DNA of 11,836 nt, taken from contig JAOUFL010000047.1 in the NCBI GenBank assembly GCA_029858245.1, forward strand, positions 1-11,836. Direction: 5' to 3'. Under the pieces are notes generated by a model, which saw only the letters and a program-made list of their open reading frames with translations, was not told where the DNA came from and ran no database searches. Of the stretch, positions 4,842 to 11,836 are shown one piece after another. This stretch comes from Candidatus Zixiibacteriota bacterium (GTDB lineage Bacteria > Zixibacteria > MSB-5A5 > RBG-16-43-9). Position numbers and translations under genes: made by a program. Position 1 is the first letter of the stretch, and every line of letters begins with the position of its first letter.

Positions 4842-6539
4842 TTACTCCTCGATCATCTCCGCTGCATGTTCCAGCGTAAGCTCGCTTATCTTTTTACCTG
4901 CCATCATCCGGGCGATCTCTTTTATCCTTTCCTCTTTAGAGAGAAGCTTGATTCTGGTTACAGTTCTATTTTTGGAAATCTCCTTATGTACTTTGAAATG
5001 GTGCTCTGCCTGTGAAGCGATCTGCTGTAGATGAGTTATACAGATAATCTGATGGTTTGATGACAGTGCCTTCATCTTTTTACCTACAGCCTCTGCCATC
5101 TCCCCTCCTATCCCTACGTCTACCTCATCGAAAATCATACTGGACATCTGATCCGATTTTGCTATAACCGATTTCAAAGCCAGCATTATCCTGGAGATCT
5201 CCCCTCCGGAAGCTATTTTTGCCAGAGGTTTCAACTCCTCACCCGGATTGGGTGAAACGTAAAATTCAACCTGGTCCAGGCCTTTTTCATCCGCATAATA
5301 CATTTTTCCTTCAACTTCTATCAGACCATCCTCTTCCTCCCTGTACCAGCTCCTGACCTCGAAATCACACTTGTCCATTCCCAGGGAAGCAAACTCTTTT
5401 TTTACTTTTTTTGACAGTTCGTTACCTTTTTCTTTTCTTTTTCCTGACAACTGCAAAGCTTCTTTTTTCAGGTGAGCTTTTGCCTCCGCTGTGTCCTCTT
5501 CCATTTTTTGAATCAGCTCATCCCTGTTTTCAAGCGTATTAATTTCATTCTTGATTTTCTCGGCATAGCTTAAAACCTCTTTTAGCGACTGACCATATTT
5601 CTTCTTCAATCCGTTAATCAGATTCAATCTCTCCCTTATTTCCTCCAATTTCTCCGGGTCAAAACCCAGGCTTTCTTTATAATTTTCCAGAAACCTGGAG
5701 GTTTCGCACAGGTGCAGGGAAGCTGAATCCAGAGACTCTATATGCTCCCTTAATCTTTTGTCATATCCTTCCCCCTTCTCTAGCTCCTTTTTAAAAGAGG
5801 AAATCCTTTCTATTATGGAACCTTCCCTGTTGTAAAGCTCCTCGTAAACCGAGGAGGCGATCTGAAAAAGGGTCTCGGCATTCTCTAAGATTTTCTTCCG
5901 GGAGGAAAGCTCCTCCTCTTCCTCTGTTTCAAGATGGGCACTCGATATCTCCTTTAACTGAAATTGGTAAAGTTCCTTCTTCTCCCTGGAAATTATTTCT
6001 TTTCTTTTAAGCTCCTCTAAACCACTAAGCTTTTCCTTTAATCTATAATAAATTTCTCCCACATCGCTCAGAAGATCTTTCAGCTCTGCATAATCATCCA
6101 GGTAGATTAGATGTTCAAATGGATTTAGAAGTGATTGGTGTTCGTGTTGACCATGCAGGTCGGCTAATTGATCACCCACGAGTTTCAGATAAGCTAAGGT
6201 GACCTGCCTGTCGTTCAGGAAGCATCTGCTTACTCCTTTGGAGGAAAGTTCCCTGCGGATGATTAACTGATTCTCGGTGTGGATTATGCCGACTTCACCT
6301 GAAAGTTTTGCAACCTGGCTTTTTGACTTTGTTTCAAATACTGCTTCTACTACAGCAGAATCAGCCCCGGTGCGAATCATCTCTGAAGAAGCTCTTTCTC
6401 CCAGAGCTAAATTTAAAGCTCCAATGATTATGGATTTGCCTGCTCCTGTGGCTCCGGTCAGAACATTCAGCCCCGGGAAAAAATCAATCTCTAAATTCTC
6501 CACTATGGCAAAATTTCGTATCCTTAAGCTCTTAAGCAT
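4842..6539 (-). CDS. recN: DNA repair protein RecN
   Basis: An SMC-like ATPase acting on double-strand breaks in recombinational repair. 565 residues, the usual size. The N-terminal ABC half begins LKSLRIRNFAIVENLEIDF with Walker A GATGAGKS (29-36); most RecN proteins have GETGAGKS, so residue 30 is Ala here. The Q-loop region is DLHGQHEHQSLL (127-138). Residues about 155-385 are the charged, leucine-rich coiled coil. The C-terminal half carries the ABC signature ASGGE (443-447), Walker B MIFDEVDVGIGG (468-479; D471, E472) and the H-loop THL (H503). The start is the ATG at 6537-6539, matching the family N-terminus, although the Shine-Dalgarno site is weak. It sits 37 bp after nadK and 56 bp before pgsA in the operon. 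Confidence 0.95.
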   Translation of the reverse strand: MLKSLRIRNFAIVENLEIDFFPGLNVLTGATGAGKSIIIGALNLALGERASSEMIRTGADSAVVEAVFETKSKSQVAKLSGEVGIIHTENQLIIRRELSSKGVSRCFLNDRQVTLAYLKLVGDQLADLHGQHEHQSLLNPFEHLIYLDDYAELKDLLSDVGEIYYRLKEKLSGLEELKRKEIISREKKELYQFQLKEISSAHLETEEEEELSSRKKILENAETLFQIASSVYEELYNREGSIIERISSFKKELEKGEGYDKRLREHIESLDSASLHLCETSRFLENYKESLGFDPEKLEEIRERLNLINGLKKKYGQSLKEVLSYAEKIKNEINTLENRDELIQKMEEDTAEAKAHLKKEALQLSGKRKEKGNELSKKVKKEFASLGMDKCDFEVRSWYREEEDGLIEVEGKMYYADEKGLDQVEFYVSPNPGEELKPLAKIASGGEISRIMLALKSVIAKSDQMSSMIFDEVDVGIGGEMAEAVGKKMKALSSNHQIICITHLQQIASQAEHHFKVHKEISKNRTVTRIKLLSKEERIKEIARMMAGKKISELTLEHAAEMIEE

Positions 6540-6576
6540 CGATTTTTTATCTTTGAGTTTATGCTTATGCGAATTC

Positions 6577-7443
6577 TCATTCCCCTCTTTTGGGCTTTAC
6601 ACCCCAGTGTAGTTTCGTTCTCAAGACCTCGTAAAAAGACCTTTCTTTGAATTTGATCAGATTAATATAATGTTTTGCCTTCTGCACCTGAATAGTACTG
6701 GGAGATGGTAATTTGAAAGAAACTTGACCATCTAAGGTGAGTAAAGACTCTTTGTGTTTTGACTCCACCATTATCTTCAGTGAATCGTTTTCAGAAAAAA
6801 CCATAGGTCGTAAAGCTAAGGTAAACGGGCATATGGGCGATGCTATTATAGCTTTAATCTTGGGATTGATTATGGGCCCCCCGGCTGCCATAGAATATGC
6901 GGTTGAGCCTGACGTTGTGGAGATGATCAGACCGTCTGCAGAATATGAGCAAACAAACTCCTCGTTATCATAAAGATGAAGATGAATCAGGCGGCTTACC
7001 TTACCCTTGTCGATGACAATATCATTGAGAGCAAAAAGCTCTCTGGATTTTATAACTTCCACTTTTGCCTGCAAACACATTCTTTTTTCAAGAACGTAAC
7101 CTTTATTTAATACCCTGTCTAAGGTTTTCTCAATATTGTTGGAGGTAATCTCTGTTAGAAATCCTATACCTCCGAGATTAATCCCCAGAATAGGATTACC
7201 TTTGTCTCCCACTACCCGGGCAGAGGTTAGCATAGTACCATCCCCGCCTAAGGAGATTATGAATTGAGAATATTCAGGGAGTTTTTCAATTGGGAAGGCA
7301 TTTTCTTTATGCCCGACTTTTTTTGATAACTCCTCTGTAAGAAAGAAATCTATTTTATTATTCTTAGCCCAACTAATTATCAGGTTAACCGTCTGTTTAA
7401 CCTCAGGCTTTTTTATATTTGCTACAATTCCTAAGCTTCTCAT
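6577..7443 (-). CDS. nadK: NAD kinase
   Basis: Phosphorylates NAD to NADP with ATP or polyphosphate; cytoplasmic. 288 residues, normal for the bacterial enzyme. Motifs in order: GGDGT (66-70, catalytic D68), GINLGGIGFL (87-96), ALNDIVID (138-145, N140 and D141 in the NE/ND position), SADGLIISTTSGSTAYSMAA (168-187) then GGPI, and SPICPFTLALRP (202-213). It overlaps no neighbour: 23 bp after dxs and 37 bp before recN. NadK between dxs and recN is a very common arrangement; the tlyA and argR genes often found here in Firmicutes are absent. NADPH derived from its product is used by IspC in the pathway that Dxs feeds, so co-expression is plausible. No strong Shine-Dalgarno site is visible. Confidence 0.95.
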   Translation of the reverse strand: MRSLGIVANIKKPEVKQTVNLIISWAKNNKIDFFLTEELSKKVGHKENAFPIEKLPEYSQFIISLGGDGTMLTSARVVGDKGNPILGINLGGIGFLTEITSNNIEKTLDRVLNKGYVLEKRMCLQAKVEVIKSRELFALNDIVIDKGKVSRLIHLHLYDNEEFVCSYSADGLIISTTSGSTAYSMAAGGPIINPKIKAIIASPICPFTLALRPMVFSENDSLKIMVESKHKESLLTLDGQVSFKLPSPSTIQVQKAKHYINLIKFKERSFYEVLRTKLHWGVKPKRGE

Positions 7444-7466
7444 CTTTTGTTCTTTGAGCTGTTTTT

Positions 7467-9374
7467 TTATAAAATATCGAGTTGTGAAGCAGCAGTCTTA
7501 TTCTTCAGGTTAACTGTCTCTTTGCTTGATTTTATAATACCTTCGACATCCAGACCCAGGGAGTTCAATAGAACTTTTCTACTCCCATGCGGGATAAATT
7601 TATCCGGTATGCCCATTCTTTTGAGCTTAACATTCAAGGGACCTTTCTCCATTATGAATTCCGCAACTGCACTGCCAAAACCTCCAGCCAGGCTATTCTC
7701 CTCCACGGTTAAGACTTTATCAAATCTCTTAAGGGAGTATAAGAGGTATTTTTCATCCATTGGTTTCAAGACCCGGCAGTTAACCACCTCTGCCTCTATT
7801 CCCTCAGGGTACAGCTTGTCTGCTGCTTCCAGAGCCGGATAAACCATAGAACCAGTTGCCAGGATCAAGAGGTTTTTGCCTTCCCTTAAGACCTCCCATC
7901 TGTCAAGAGGAATCTGCTTGAAATCCTCTTTTATCCTTTTATCCGGAATGGCAGTTCGGGGATAACGGATAGCCAGAGGAGATTTCCCCCAGGTGACTGC
8001 GGTATACAGCATATCCTTTAACTCGTTTCCATCCTTGGGTGCCAGAACTACTATATTTGGTATCTGCCTTAAGTAACTCAAATCAAATGCTCCGTGATGG
8101 GTAGGACCATCCTCGCCCACCAGCCCAGATCTATCTATGGTTAAAATAACCGGAAGATTCTGTAATGCCATATCATGAATGACCTGGTCATATGCTCTCT
8201 GGAGAAAAGTGGAATAAACTGCAAAAACAGGTTTTAAGCCACAAGCTGCCAGGCCACAGGCAAAGGTTGTAGCGTGCTGTTCTGCAATCCCCACATCAAA
8301 AAACCTTTTTGGGAATTTCAATGAGAAATCTAAGAGTCCTGCCCCTAAACACATGGCTGCAGTGATTGCCACTACTTTTTCATCCCTCTCCGCTAATTTA
8401 ACCATTGCCTGCCCGAAGACGTCCGTGTAAGTGGTTTTACCAGCATCATTGGATTCCCCGGTTACCTTGTCAAACTTACCTATGCCGTGAAATCTGGGTG
8501 AATCCTCCTCTGCAAATTTATATCCTTTGCCCTTTTGAGTCAGCAGATGCAACAGAATAGGTCCCTTTAGATTTTTAAGCTGCTCCAGTGTCCTTATGAG
8601 CTGATTTACCTCATGTCCGCCTATGGGACCAAAATACCTGAATCCCAGTTTCTCGAAGATTATTCCCGGAACTAAAAATCCTTTTACGCTTTCCTCCACC
8701 TGAGCCACCATCGCTCTGATCTTATCTCTTCTCTTGAACTTACCTACCAGATCCCAGACCTCTTTTTTGAGCTTGTTATACTTCTCATCTGTCAGAAGGC
8801 CTGTCAGGTATTTGGAGATCGCTCCCACATTGGGAGAGATAGACATGGTGTTGTCATTTAATATCACCAAAAGATCTTTTCTCTGAGCGCCGGTATTATT
8901 CAGCCCTTCAAAGGCAATTCCCCCCGTCAGGGCACCATCCCCTATCACGGCAACTACCTTATAATCCTCACCCTTTTGGTCTCTGGCACAAGCCATTCCC
9001 AGGGCTGAGGAGATGGAGGTGGAAGCATGCCCTGCTCCAAAGGGATCATATTCGCTTTCTGTTCTCTTGGTGAATCCGCTTAATCCCTCGTACTGGCGAA
9101 GATTGTCGAAGCCATCCTTCCTGCCGGTTAAAATCTTATGAGTGTAGCACTGATGGCTGACATCCCAGATGATCTTATCTTTGGGTGAATTAAAAACATA
9201 ATGTAACGCCAGGGTCAGTTCAACCACTCCCAGATTAGAAGCTAAATGCCCGCCGGTTCTGGATACCACGCTGATGATCTTTTCCCTTATCTCCCGGGCT
9301 AATTCGGGCAATTGCTCAAGAGGAATTTTCTTTAAGTCGTCAGGGGAATTAATTTTATCTAAAATGGAATTCAT
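7467..9374 (-). CDS. dxs: 1-deoxy-D-xylulose-5-phosphate synthase
   Basis: A thiamine-diphosphate enzyme joining pyruvate and glyceraldehyde-3-phosphate to give DXP, the first step of the MEP isoprenoid pathway. 635 residues, standard length. Seen in order: TGGHLASNLGVVELT (40-54, with H43), the ThDP-binding GDGALTGG (145-152) through NDN (173-175), GGHEVNQL (252-259), the catalytic Glu in VGIAEQHA (E365), SGLVGEDGPTHHGAFD (416-431) and AIRYPR (468-473). The loop usually written MPxGTGL reads MCLGAGL (341-347), a mild variant. Residues 615-635 are a short, non-conserved tail. The ATG at 9372-9374 is followed by an N-terminus of normal length, with a weak AAGGG-type site upstream. It sits 33 bp after ispA, which uses C5 units from the same pathway. 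Confidence 0.96.
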   Translation of the reverse strand: MNSILDKINSPDDLKKIPLEQLPELAREIREKIISVVSRTGGHLASNLGVVELTLALHYVFNSPKDKIIWDVSHQCYTHKILTGRKDGFDNLRQYEGLSGFTKRTESEYDPFGAGHASTSISSALGMACARDQKGEDYKVVAVIGDGALTGGIAFEGLNNTGAQRKDLLVILNDNTMSISPNVGAISKYLTGLLTDEKYNKLKKEVWDLVGKFKRRDKIRAMVAQVEESVKGFLVPGIIFEKLGFRYFGPIGGHEVNQLIRTLEQLKNLKGPILLHLLTQKGKGYKFAEEDSPRFHGIGKFDKVTGESNDAGKTTYTDVFGQAMVKLAERDEKVVAITAAMCLGAGLLDFSLKFPKRFFDVGIAEQHATTFACGLAACGLKPVFAVYSTFLQRAYDQVIHDMALQNLPVILTIDRSGLVGEDGPTHHGAFDLSYLRQIPNIVVLAPKDGNELKDMLYTAVTWGKSPLAIRYPRTAIPDKRIKEDFKQIPLDRWEVLREGKNLLILATGSMVYPALEAADKLYPEGIEAEVVNCRVLKPMDEKYLLYSLKRFDKVLTVEENSLAGGFGSAVAEFIMEKGPLNVKLKRMGIPDKFIPHGSRKVLLNSLGLDVEGIIKSSKETVNLKNKTAASQLDIL

Positions 9375-9407
9375 ATCTTATTTATTCGCCCTTCACAAAA
9401 AATAATT

Positions 9408-10271
9408 CTATACGATTCTGGCATAAACATAATCAGCTAACTTTTCAAAAACCCAGCTTTTTTCCTGAAAAATCCTTAAACTTTCTTTGGCTTCTTTTAA
9501 AAGACTATAGGCAATTCCCCTGGATTTTTCTAATCCGACAACCGCTGGATAAGTAGCTTTTGAATTGGCTTTATCCGAACCTCTCTTCTTCCCCAGCACC
9601 CTTTCCTCTCCTACGATATCCAAGATATCATCCATTATCTGAAATGCCAAGCCAAATTTTTCACCATAAGCGGAAAGAGCTTTTAGTCTCTTATTATCAG
9701 CATTTCCCAGGATAGCTCCTGCCCGGATAGAGGCTTTCAGAAGTTTACCGGTCTTGTGAGTGTGGATATATTCAACCTGCTTTAAAGAAACTTTTCTACC
9801 TTCTGCTTCTAAATCCTTAACCTGCCCCCCGATCATACCCTCGGTGCCAATAGCTTTTGCCACTTCTTGAATTACCTGAAAATTCTTGGCTTTGAGCAAC
9901 AGCTCAAAGGCTAAAGCATGTAAGGCGTCTCCGGTTAATACTGCCATTCCCTCTCCGTGGATTTTATGCAGGGTGGGTTTACCTCTCCTCAGGTCATCAT
10001 CGTCCATACAGGGCAGGTCATCGTGAATCAGGGAATAGGTGTGGATCATCTCCAGGGCACAGGCAACCGGGAGAATTACTTTACCTTTTCCCCCTACTGC
10101 TTCAAAAGAGGAAATTGCTATAATCGGACGAAGCCTTTTCCCTCCCGCAAAGATAGAGTATCTCATTGCCCTGTGAAGGAGTTTGGGTTCTTTTTTCTCT
10201 TCCGGGAGATATTCGTCCAGAGCCCGGTCTATGATCTTTCTTTTTTTCTTCAGATATTCTTCAAAATCCAT
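9408..10271 (-). CDS. ispA: Polyprenyl (farnesyl/geranylgeranyl) diphosphate synthase
   Basis: A soluble Mg-dependent trans-prenyltransferase that condenses IPP with allylic diphosphates. 287 residues, normal for the IspA type. Seen: GGKRLRP (43-49), the first Asp-rich motif DDLPCMD (84-90, the DDx4D form typical of bacterial enzymes) followed by RRGKPTLH, KTGKLL (173-178) and the second Asp-rich motif DDILD (214-218). The product chain length (C15 or C20) cannot be decided from this. The gene lies between xseB and dxs, 36 bp and 33 bp away. The leader carries a GTAAGAA/C 7-mer repeat (10279-10292). The nearest GAGGT (10297-10301) is 25 nt from the ATG, too far for a normal ribosome binding site, so initiation may rest on a weak AAG-rich site or on coupling. 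Confidence 0.92.
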   Translation of the reverse strand: MDFEEYLKKKRKIIDRALDEYLPEEKKEPKLLHRAMRYSIFAGGKRLRPIIAISSFEAVGGKGKVILPVACALEMIHTYSLIHDDLPCMDDDDLRRGKPTLHKIHGEGMAVLTGDALHALAFELLLKAKNFQVIQEVAKAIGTEGMIGGQVKDLEAEGRKVSLKQVEYIHTHKTGKLLKASIRAGAILGNADNKRLKALSAYGEKFGLAFQIMDDILDIVGEERVLGKKRGSDKANSKATYPAVVGLEKSRGIAYSLLKEAKESLRIFQEKSWVFEKLADYVYARIV

Positions 10272-10278
10272 CTTTATC

Positions 10279-10292
10279 GTCTTACTTCTTAC
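10279..10292. repeat. Two tandem 7-mers (GTAAGAA/GTAAGAC) in the ispA leader
   Basis: On the plus strand GTCTTAC-TTCTTAC, directly repeated with a degenerate third unit to 10299. A 15-bp block (CGTCTTACTTCTTAC, 10278-10292) is identical to 10680-10694 at the end of xseA, about 400 bp away. It lies between the xseB stop and the ispA start, where it separates a GAGGT from the start codon. Confidence 0.7.
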
Positions 10293-10307
10293 TTTTACCT
10301 CTTTTTT

Positions 10308-10556
10308 TTATTCTTCCCCTTCTTCCTTCTCCTCTAATACTAAGGGTGTAGTTTTAAACTCCTTCTCTCCTGACCTGATCAGCTTTTCCACTCCAGCCTG
10401 AGCCTCAGATAGCTTTTTAGTACAGAACCGGGAAAGCTCAATCCCCTCTTCGAAGAGTTTAAGAGATTCATCCAGGGAGAGATCTCCACCCTCTAATTTT
10501 TGAACGATTTCCTCCAGCCTTTTTAAAGCGCTCTCGAAAATTATCTTTTTTGTCAT
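10308..10556 (-). CDS. xseB: Exonuclease VII small subunit
   Basis: The small helical subunit that binds the XseA C-terminal region to form exonuclease VII, which degrades single-stranded DNA from both ends. 82 residues, as usual. The sequence shows the family core FESALKRLEEIVQKLEGGDL (7-26), then SLDESLKLFEEGIELSRFC (27-45), in a two-helix hairpin. The tail from about residue 63 is charged (EEKEEGEE end) and not conserved. In many genomes xseB overlaps or nearly touches xseA; here a 134-bp gap holding two repeat elements separates them. ispA follows 36 bp downstream. The ribosome binding site is weak. Confidence 0.93.
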   Translation of the reverse strand: MTKKIIFESALKRLEEIVQKLEGGDLSLDESLKLFEEGIELSRFCTKKLSEAQAGVEKLIRSGEKEFKTTPLVLEEKEEGEE

Positions 10557-10603
10557 AACACTTTTTCAGCCCGTTAAGATAATCAATCTTTCCTTTTATC
10601 GAA

Positions 10604-10629
10604 GGACATAACGATGTTCGGTCCCTGCA
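10604..10629. repeat. Degenerate copy of the 3545-3570 palindrome
   Basis: Aligned by eye without gaps, GGACATAACGATGTTCGGTC-CCTGCA matches 3545-3570 at 21 of 26 positions; the shared part includes GGACA, TGTTC and GTCCCT. The symmetry is now imperfect, as expected for an old copy. It lies between xseA and xseB. Confidence 0.45.
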
Positions 10630-10646
10630 AGAACTAACCGATTAAC

Positions 10647-10666
10647 CCGCTTTGAGACCAAGGCGG
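10647..10666. repeat. Hairpin related to the 2063-2085 element
   Basis: CCGCTTTG-AGAC-CAAGGCGG forms an 8-bp stem with one G-T pair. It shares CCCGC, TTGAG and CAAGGCGG with the element at 2063-2085, so the two look like copies of one family. Confidence 0.5.
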
Positions 10667-10680
10667 AAAACTCGTCTACC

Positions 10681-10701
10681 GTCTTACTTCTTACGTCTTA
10701 C
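10681..10701. repeat. Three tandem 7-mers overlapping the end of xseA
   Basis: GTCTTAC, TTCTTAC and GTCTTAC on the plus strand (minus: GTAAGAC, GTAAGAA, GTAAGAC). The array encodes the last residues and the TAA stop of XseA (stop at 10691-10693). It matches the array at 10279-10292. Confidence 0.75.
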
Positions 10702-11836
10702 TTTTTCCCTGTATCTTTTTTACCTCAGCCTCAATCCTTCCTTTAAAAAACTTAACCTCGATCTCATCTTTTAACTTAAGCCTTCCTGCATCCTTTACTA
10801 TCTCCATCTCCGGCAGTCTCTTAGTTATGGAATAACCTCTTTCCAGAACCGACAGAGGAGAAAGAGCATTCAACTTGCCCAGAACTAAAGATAAACTTTT
10901 CTTTTTATAATCAAAATAATTTTTTATCTCTTTCAATATTCTTCTTAAGAGCTCGTCATTCCTTTGAGCCCTTTGAGCCAGAAGATCAATTACCTTCTTA
11001 AATCCATAACTTTCTTTAGATATTATGATTCTGGATTTAAATCCCTCCAGAATTAATTTCTGGGTAGTGACCAGGGTTTTGTATAAATTCCTCACCTCTT
11101 TTTTGACTTCTATTCTGTTTTTAACTGCCAGCTCCGCTGCAGCAGAAGGTGTCGGAGCTCTCAAATCTGCCACAAAATCAGATATGGTGAAATCGATTTC
11201 ATGTCCTACTGCAGAGATTATGGGAATTTCCGATTTGAAAATCGCTCTGGCTACTATCTCCTCGTTAAAAGCCCACAGGTCTTCAAGCGAACCACCACCC
11301 CTCCCCACAATTAGCAGGTTTACTTTCTTATAATCGTTGAAATCCTTAATCGCCTGTGCGATCTCCTCTGCAGCCTCTTCTCCCTGGACTTTAACAGGGC
11401 TCAGGATAATCCTCACCCCAGGAGCTCTACGGTGTATGATCTTTATTATATCCCTTATTGCCGCACCAGTGGGAGAAGTAACCACTCCTATTGCCTCCGG
11501 GTATTCCGGGATGGGCTTTTTATGAGCCTCGTCGAATAATCCTTCATTAAATAATTTCTCTTTCAACTGCTGAAAAGCTAATTCCAATTCCCCAATTCCT
11601 GCGGGGTGGAGTTTTATCACACTTAATTGATATTGCCCGCTCTTCTCATATACCGTTAAATTTCCCAGTGCATAAACCTTCATCCCATCCTTTGGTTCAA
11701 ATGCAAGCCTTTTCCCTTCCCAGCGAAAAAGAACGCACCTTATCTGGGCATTCTCGTCCTTCAGGGAAAAATACCTGTGCCCGGAGGAGTGTAAAATATA
11801 ATTGGAGATCTCACCCTCAATCCAGATAGCAGGAAA
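10691..11836 (-). CDS. xseA: Exonuclease VII large subunit, missing only the extreme N-terminus
   Basis: The catalytic subunit of exonuclease VII, which degrades single-stranded DNA in repair and recombination with XseB. The frame stays open from the stop at 10691-10693 to the right edge, giving 381 residues. The edge part reads WIEGEISNYILHSSGHRYFS, then LKDENAQIRCVLFRW, the N-terminal OB-fold of XseA, so an apparent start at the ATG at 11683 is internal and wrong. Only about 10-20 residues should be missing. Later motifs: GVVTSPTGAAIRDII (visible residues about 118-132), IVGRGGGSLEDLWAFNEE, VGHEIDFTISDFVADLRAPT and PSAAAELAV, then a coiled-coil C-terminal region that binds XseB. The last codons and stop come from a 7-mer repeat. 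The total size of about 400 is at the short end of the usual range. It is the first visible operon gene; its promoter is outside the window. Confidence 0.95.
   Translation of the reverse strand, partial: FPAIWIEGEISNYILHSSGHRYFSLKDENAQIRCVLFRWEGKRLAFEPKDGMKVYALGNLTVYEKSGQYQLSVIKLHPAGIGELELAFQQLKEKLFNEGLFDEAHKKPIPEYPEAIGVVTSPTGAAIRDIIKIIHRRAPGVRIILSPVKVQGEEAAEEIAQAIKDFNDYKKVNLLIVGRGGGSLEDLWAFNEEIVARAIFKSEIPIISAVGHEIDFTISDFVADLRAPTPSAAAELAVKNRIEVKKEVRNLYKTLVTTQKLILEGFKSRIIISKESYGFKKVIDLLAQRAQRNDELLRRILKEIKNYFDYKKKSLSLVLGKLNALSPLSVLERGYSITKRLPEMEIVKDAGRLKLKDEIEVKFFKGRIEAEVKKIQGKSKT

Larger units (their letters stand above)
10557..10690. other. 134-bp spacer between xseA and xseB holding repeats
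   Basis: No gene. It contains a degenerate palindrome at 10604-10629, a hairpin at 10647-10666 and part of the 7-mer array at 10681-10701. The DNA between them shows nothing recognisable. The spacer appears to be built largely from inserted repeats in an otherwise tight operon. Confidence 0.6.

Noticed and set aside
6451..6453. RecN Walker A variant GATGAGKS (Ala30 instead of the usual Glu) as a sign of lost ATPase
   Set aside because: The Glu is at a variable position of the P-loop consensus GxxGxGKS; Gly, Lys and Ser are all kept, as are Walker B and the signature motif.
10691..11683. xseA starting at the ATG at 11683
   Set aside because: The frame continues upstream with clearly conserved OB-fold sequence to the window edge, so this Met is internal.

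Overview
This is an AT-rich bacterial window (about 40% G+C by eye) with ordinary bacterial housekeeping genes, Shine-Dalgarno sites in front of several genes and no introns. The minus strand carries most of a conserved operon in the order xseA-xseB-ispA-dxs-nadK-recN-pgsA. That order, or close variants of it, is common in Firmicutes and several deep-branching or uncultured phyla. I cannot place the organism from sequence alone. The dispersed palindromes and the RAYT-type transposase would fit an uncultured, environmental bacterial lineage, but that is a guess.

Layout from left to right. Positions 1-255 (minus) hold the N-terminal 85 codons of a phosphopentomutase (deoB) that runs off the left edge. 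Positions 342-1010 (minus) encode a small secreted protein of unknown function. A divergent AT-rich promoter region follows. Next come two plus-strand genes, 1218-1577 and 1602-1970: a zinc-ribbon/HTH protein of the DUF2089 type and a partner with an N-terminal SHOCT-like helical module. Positions 1971-2171 are non-coding and hold three different palindromic elements between convergent genes. Positions 2172-3272 (minus) encode an M29-family aminopeptidase with a GTG start. Positions 3273-3635 are non-coding except for one long palindrome. Positions 3636-4205 (minus) encode a RAYT/Y1 transposase that contains an in-frame REPIN-like double hairpin and starts 7 nt after the pgsA stop. From 4213 to the right edge lies the operon, read right to left.

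How the genes work together. XseA and XseB are the two subunits of exonuclease VII, and RecN is a recombination-repair SMC-like ATPase. Dxs makes DXP, which feeds the MEP pathway, and IspA condenses the resulting C5 units into farnesyl or geranylgeranyl diphosphate. NadK makes NADP, whose reduced form is needed by IspC. PgsA makes phosphatidylglycerophosphate for membranes. The 1218/1602 pair looks like a small regulatory module.

The most notable signal is a set of dispersed palindromes. A REPIN-like double hairpin sits inside the RAYT coding sequence. A 31-bp palindrome with the same TGTAGGG/CCCTACA-type ends lies just downstream of that gene. Related or degenerate copies occur at 2106-2140 and 10604-10629. 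A second hairpin type occurs at 2063-2085 and 10647-10666. A 7-bp tandem repeat (GTAAGAA/C) has invaded two operon junctions: it forms the 3' end and stop codon of xseA, and it lies in the leader of ispA. No CRISPR array, rRNA or tRNA was seen. I found no convincing previously undescribed system beyond this repeat/transposase relationship.
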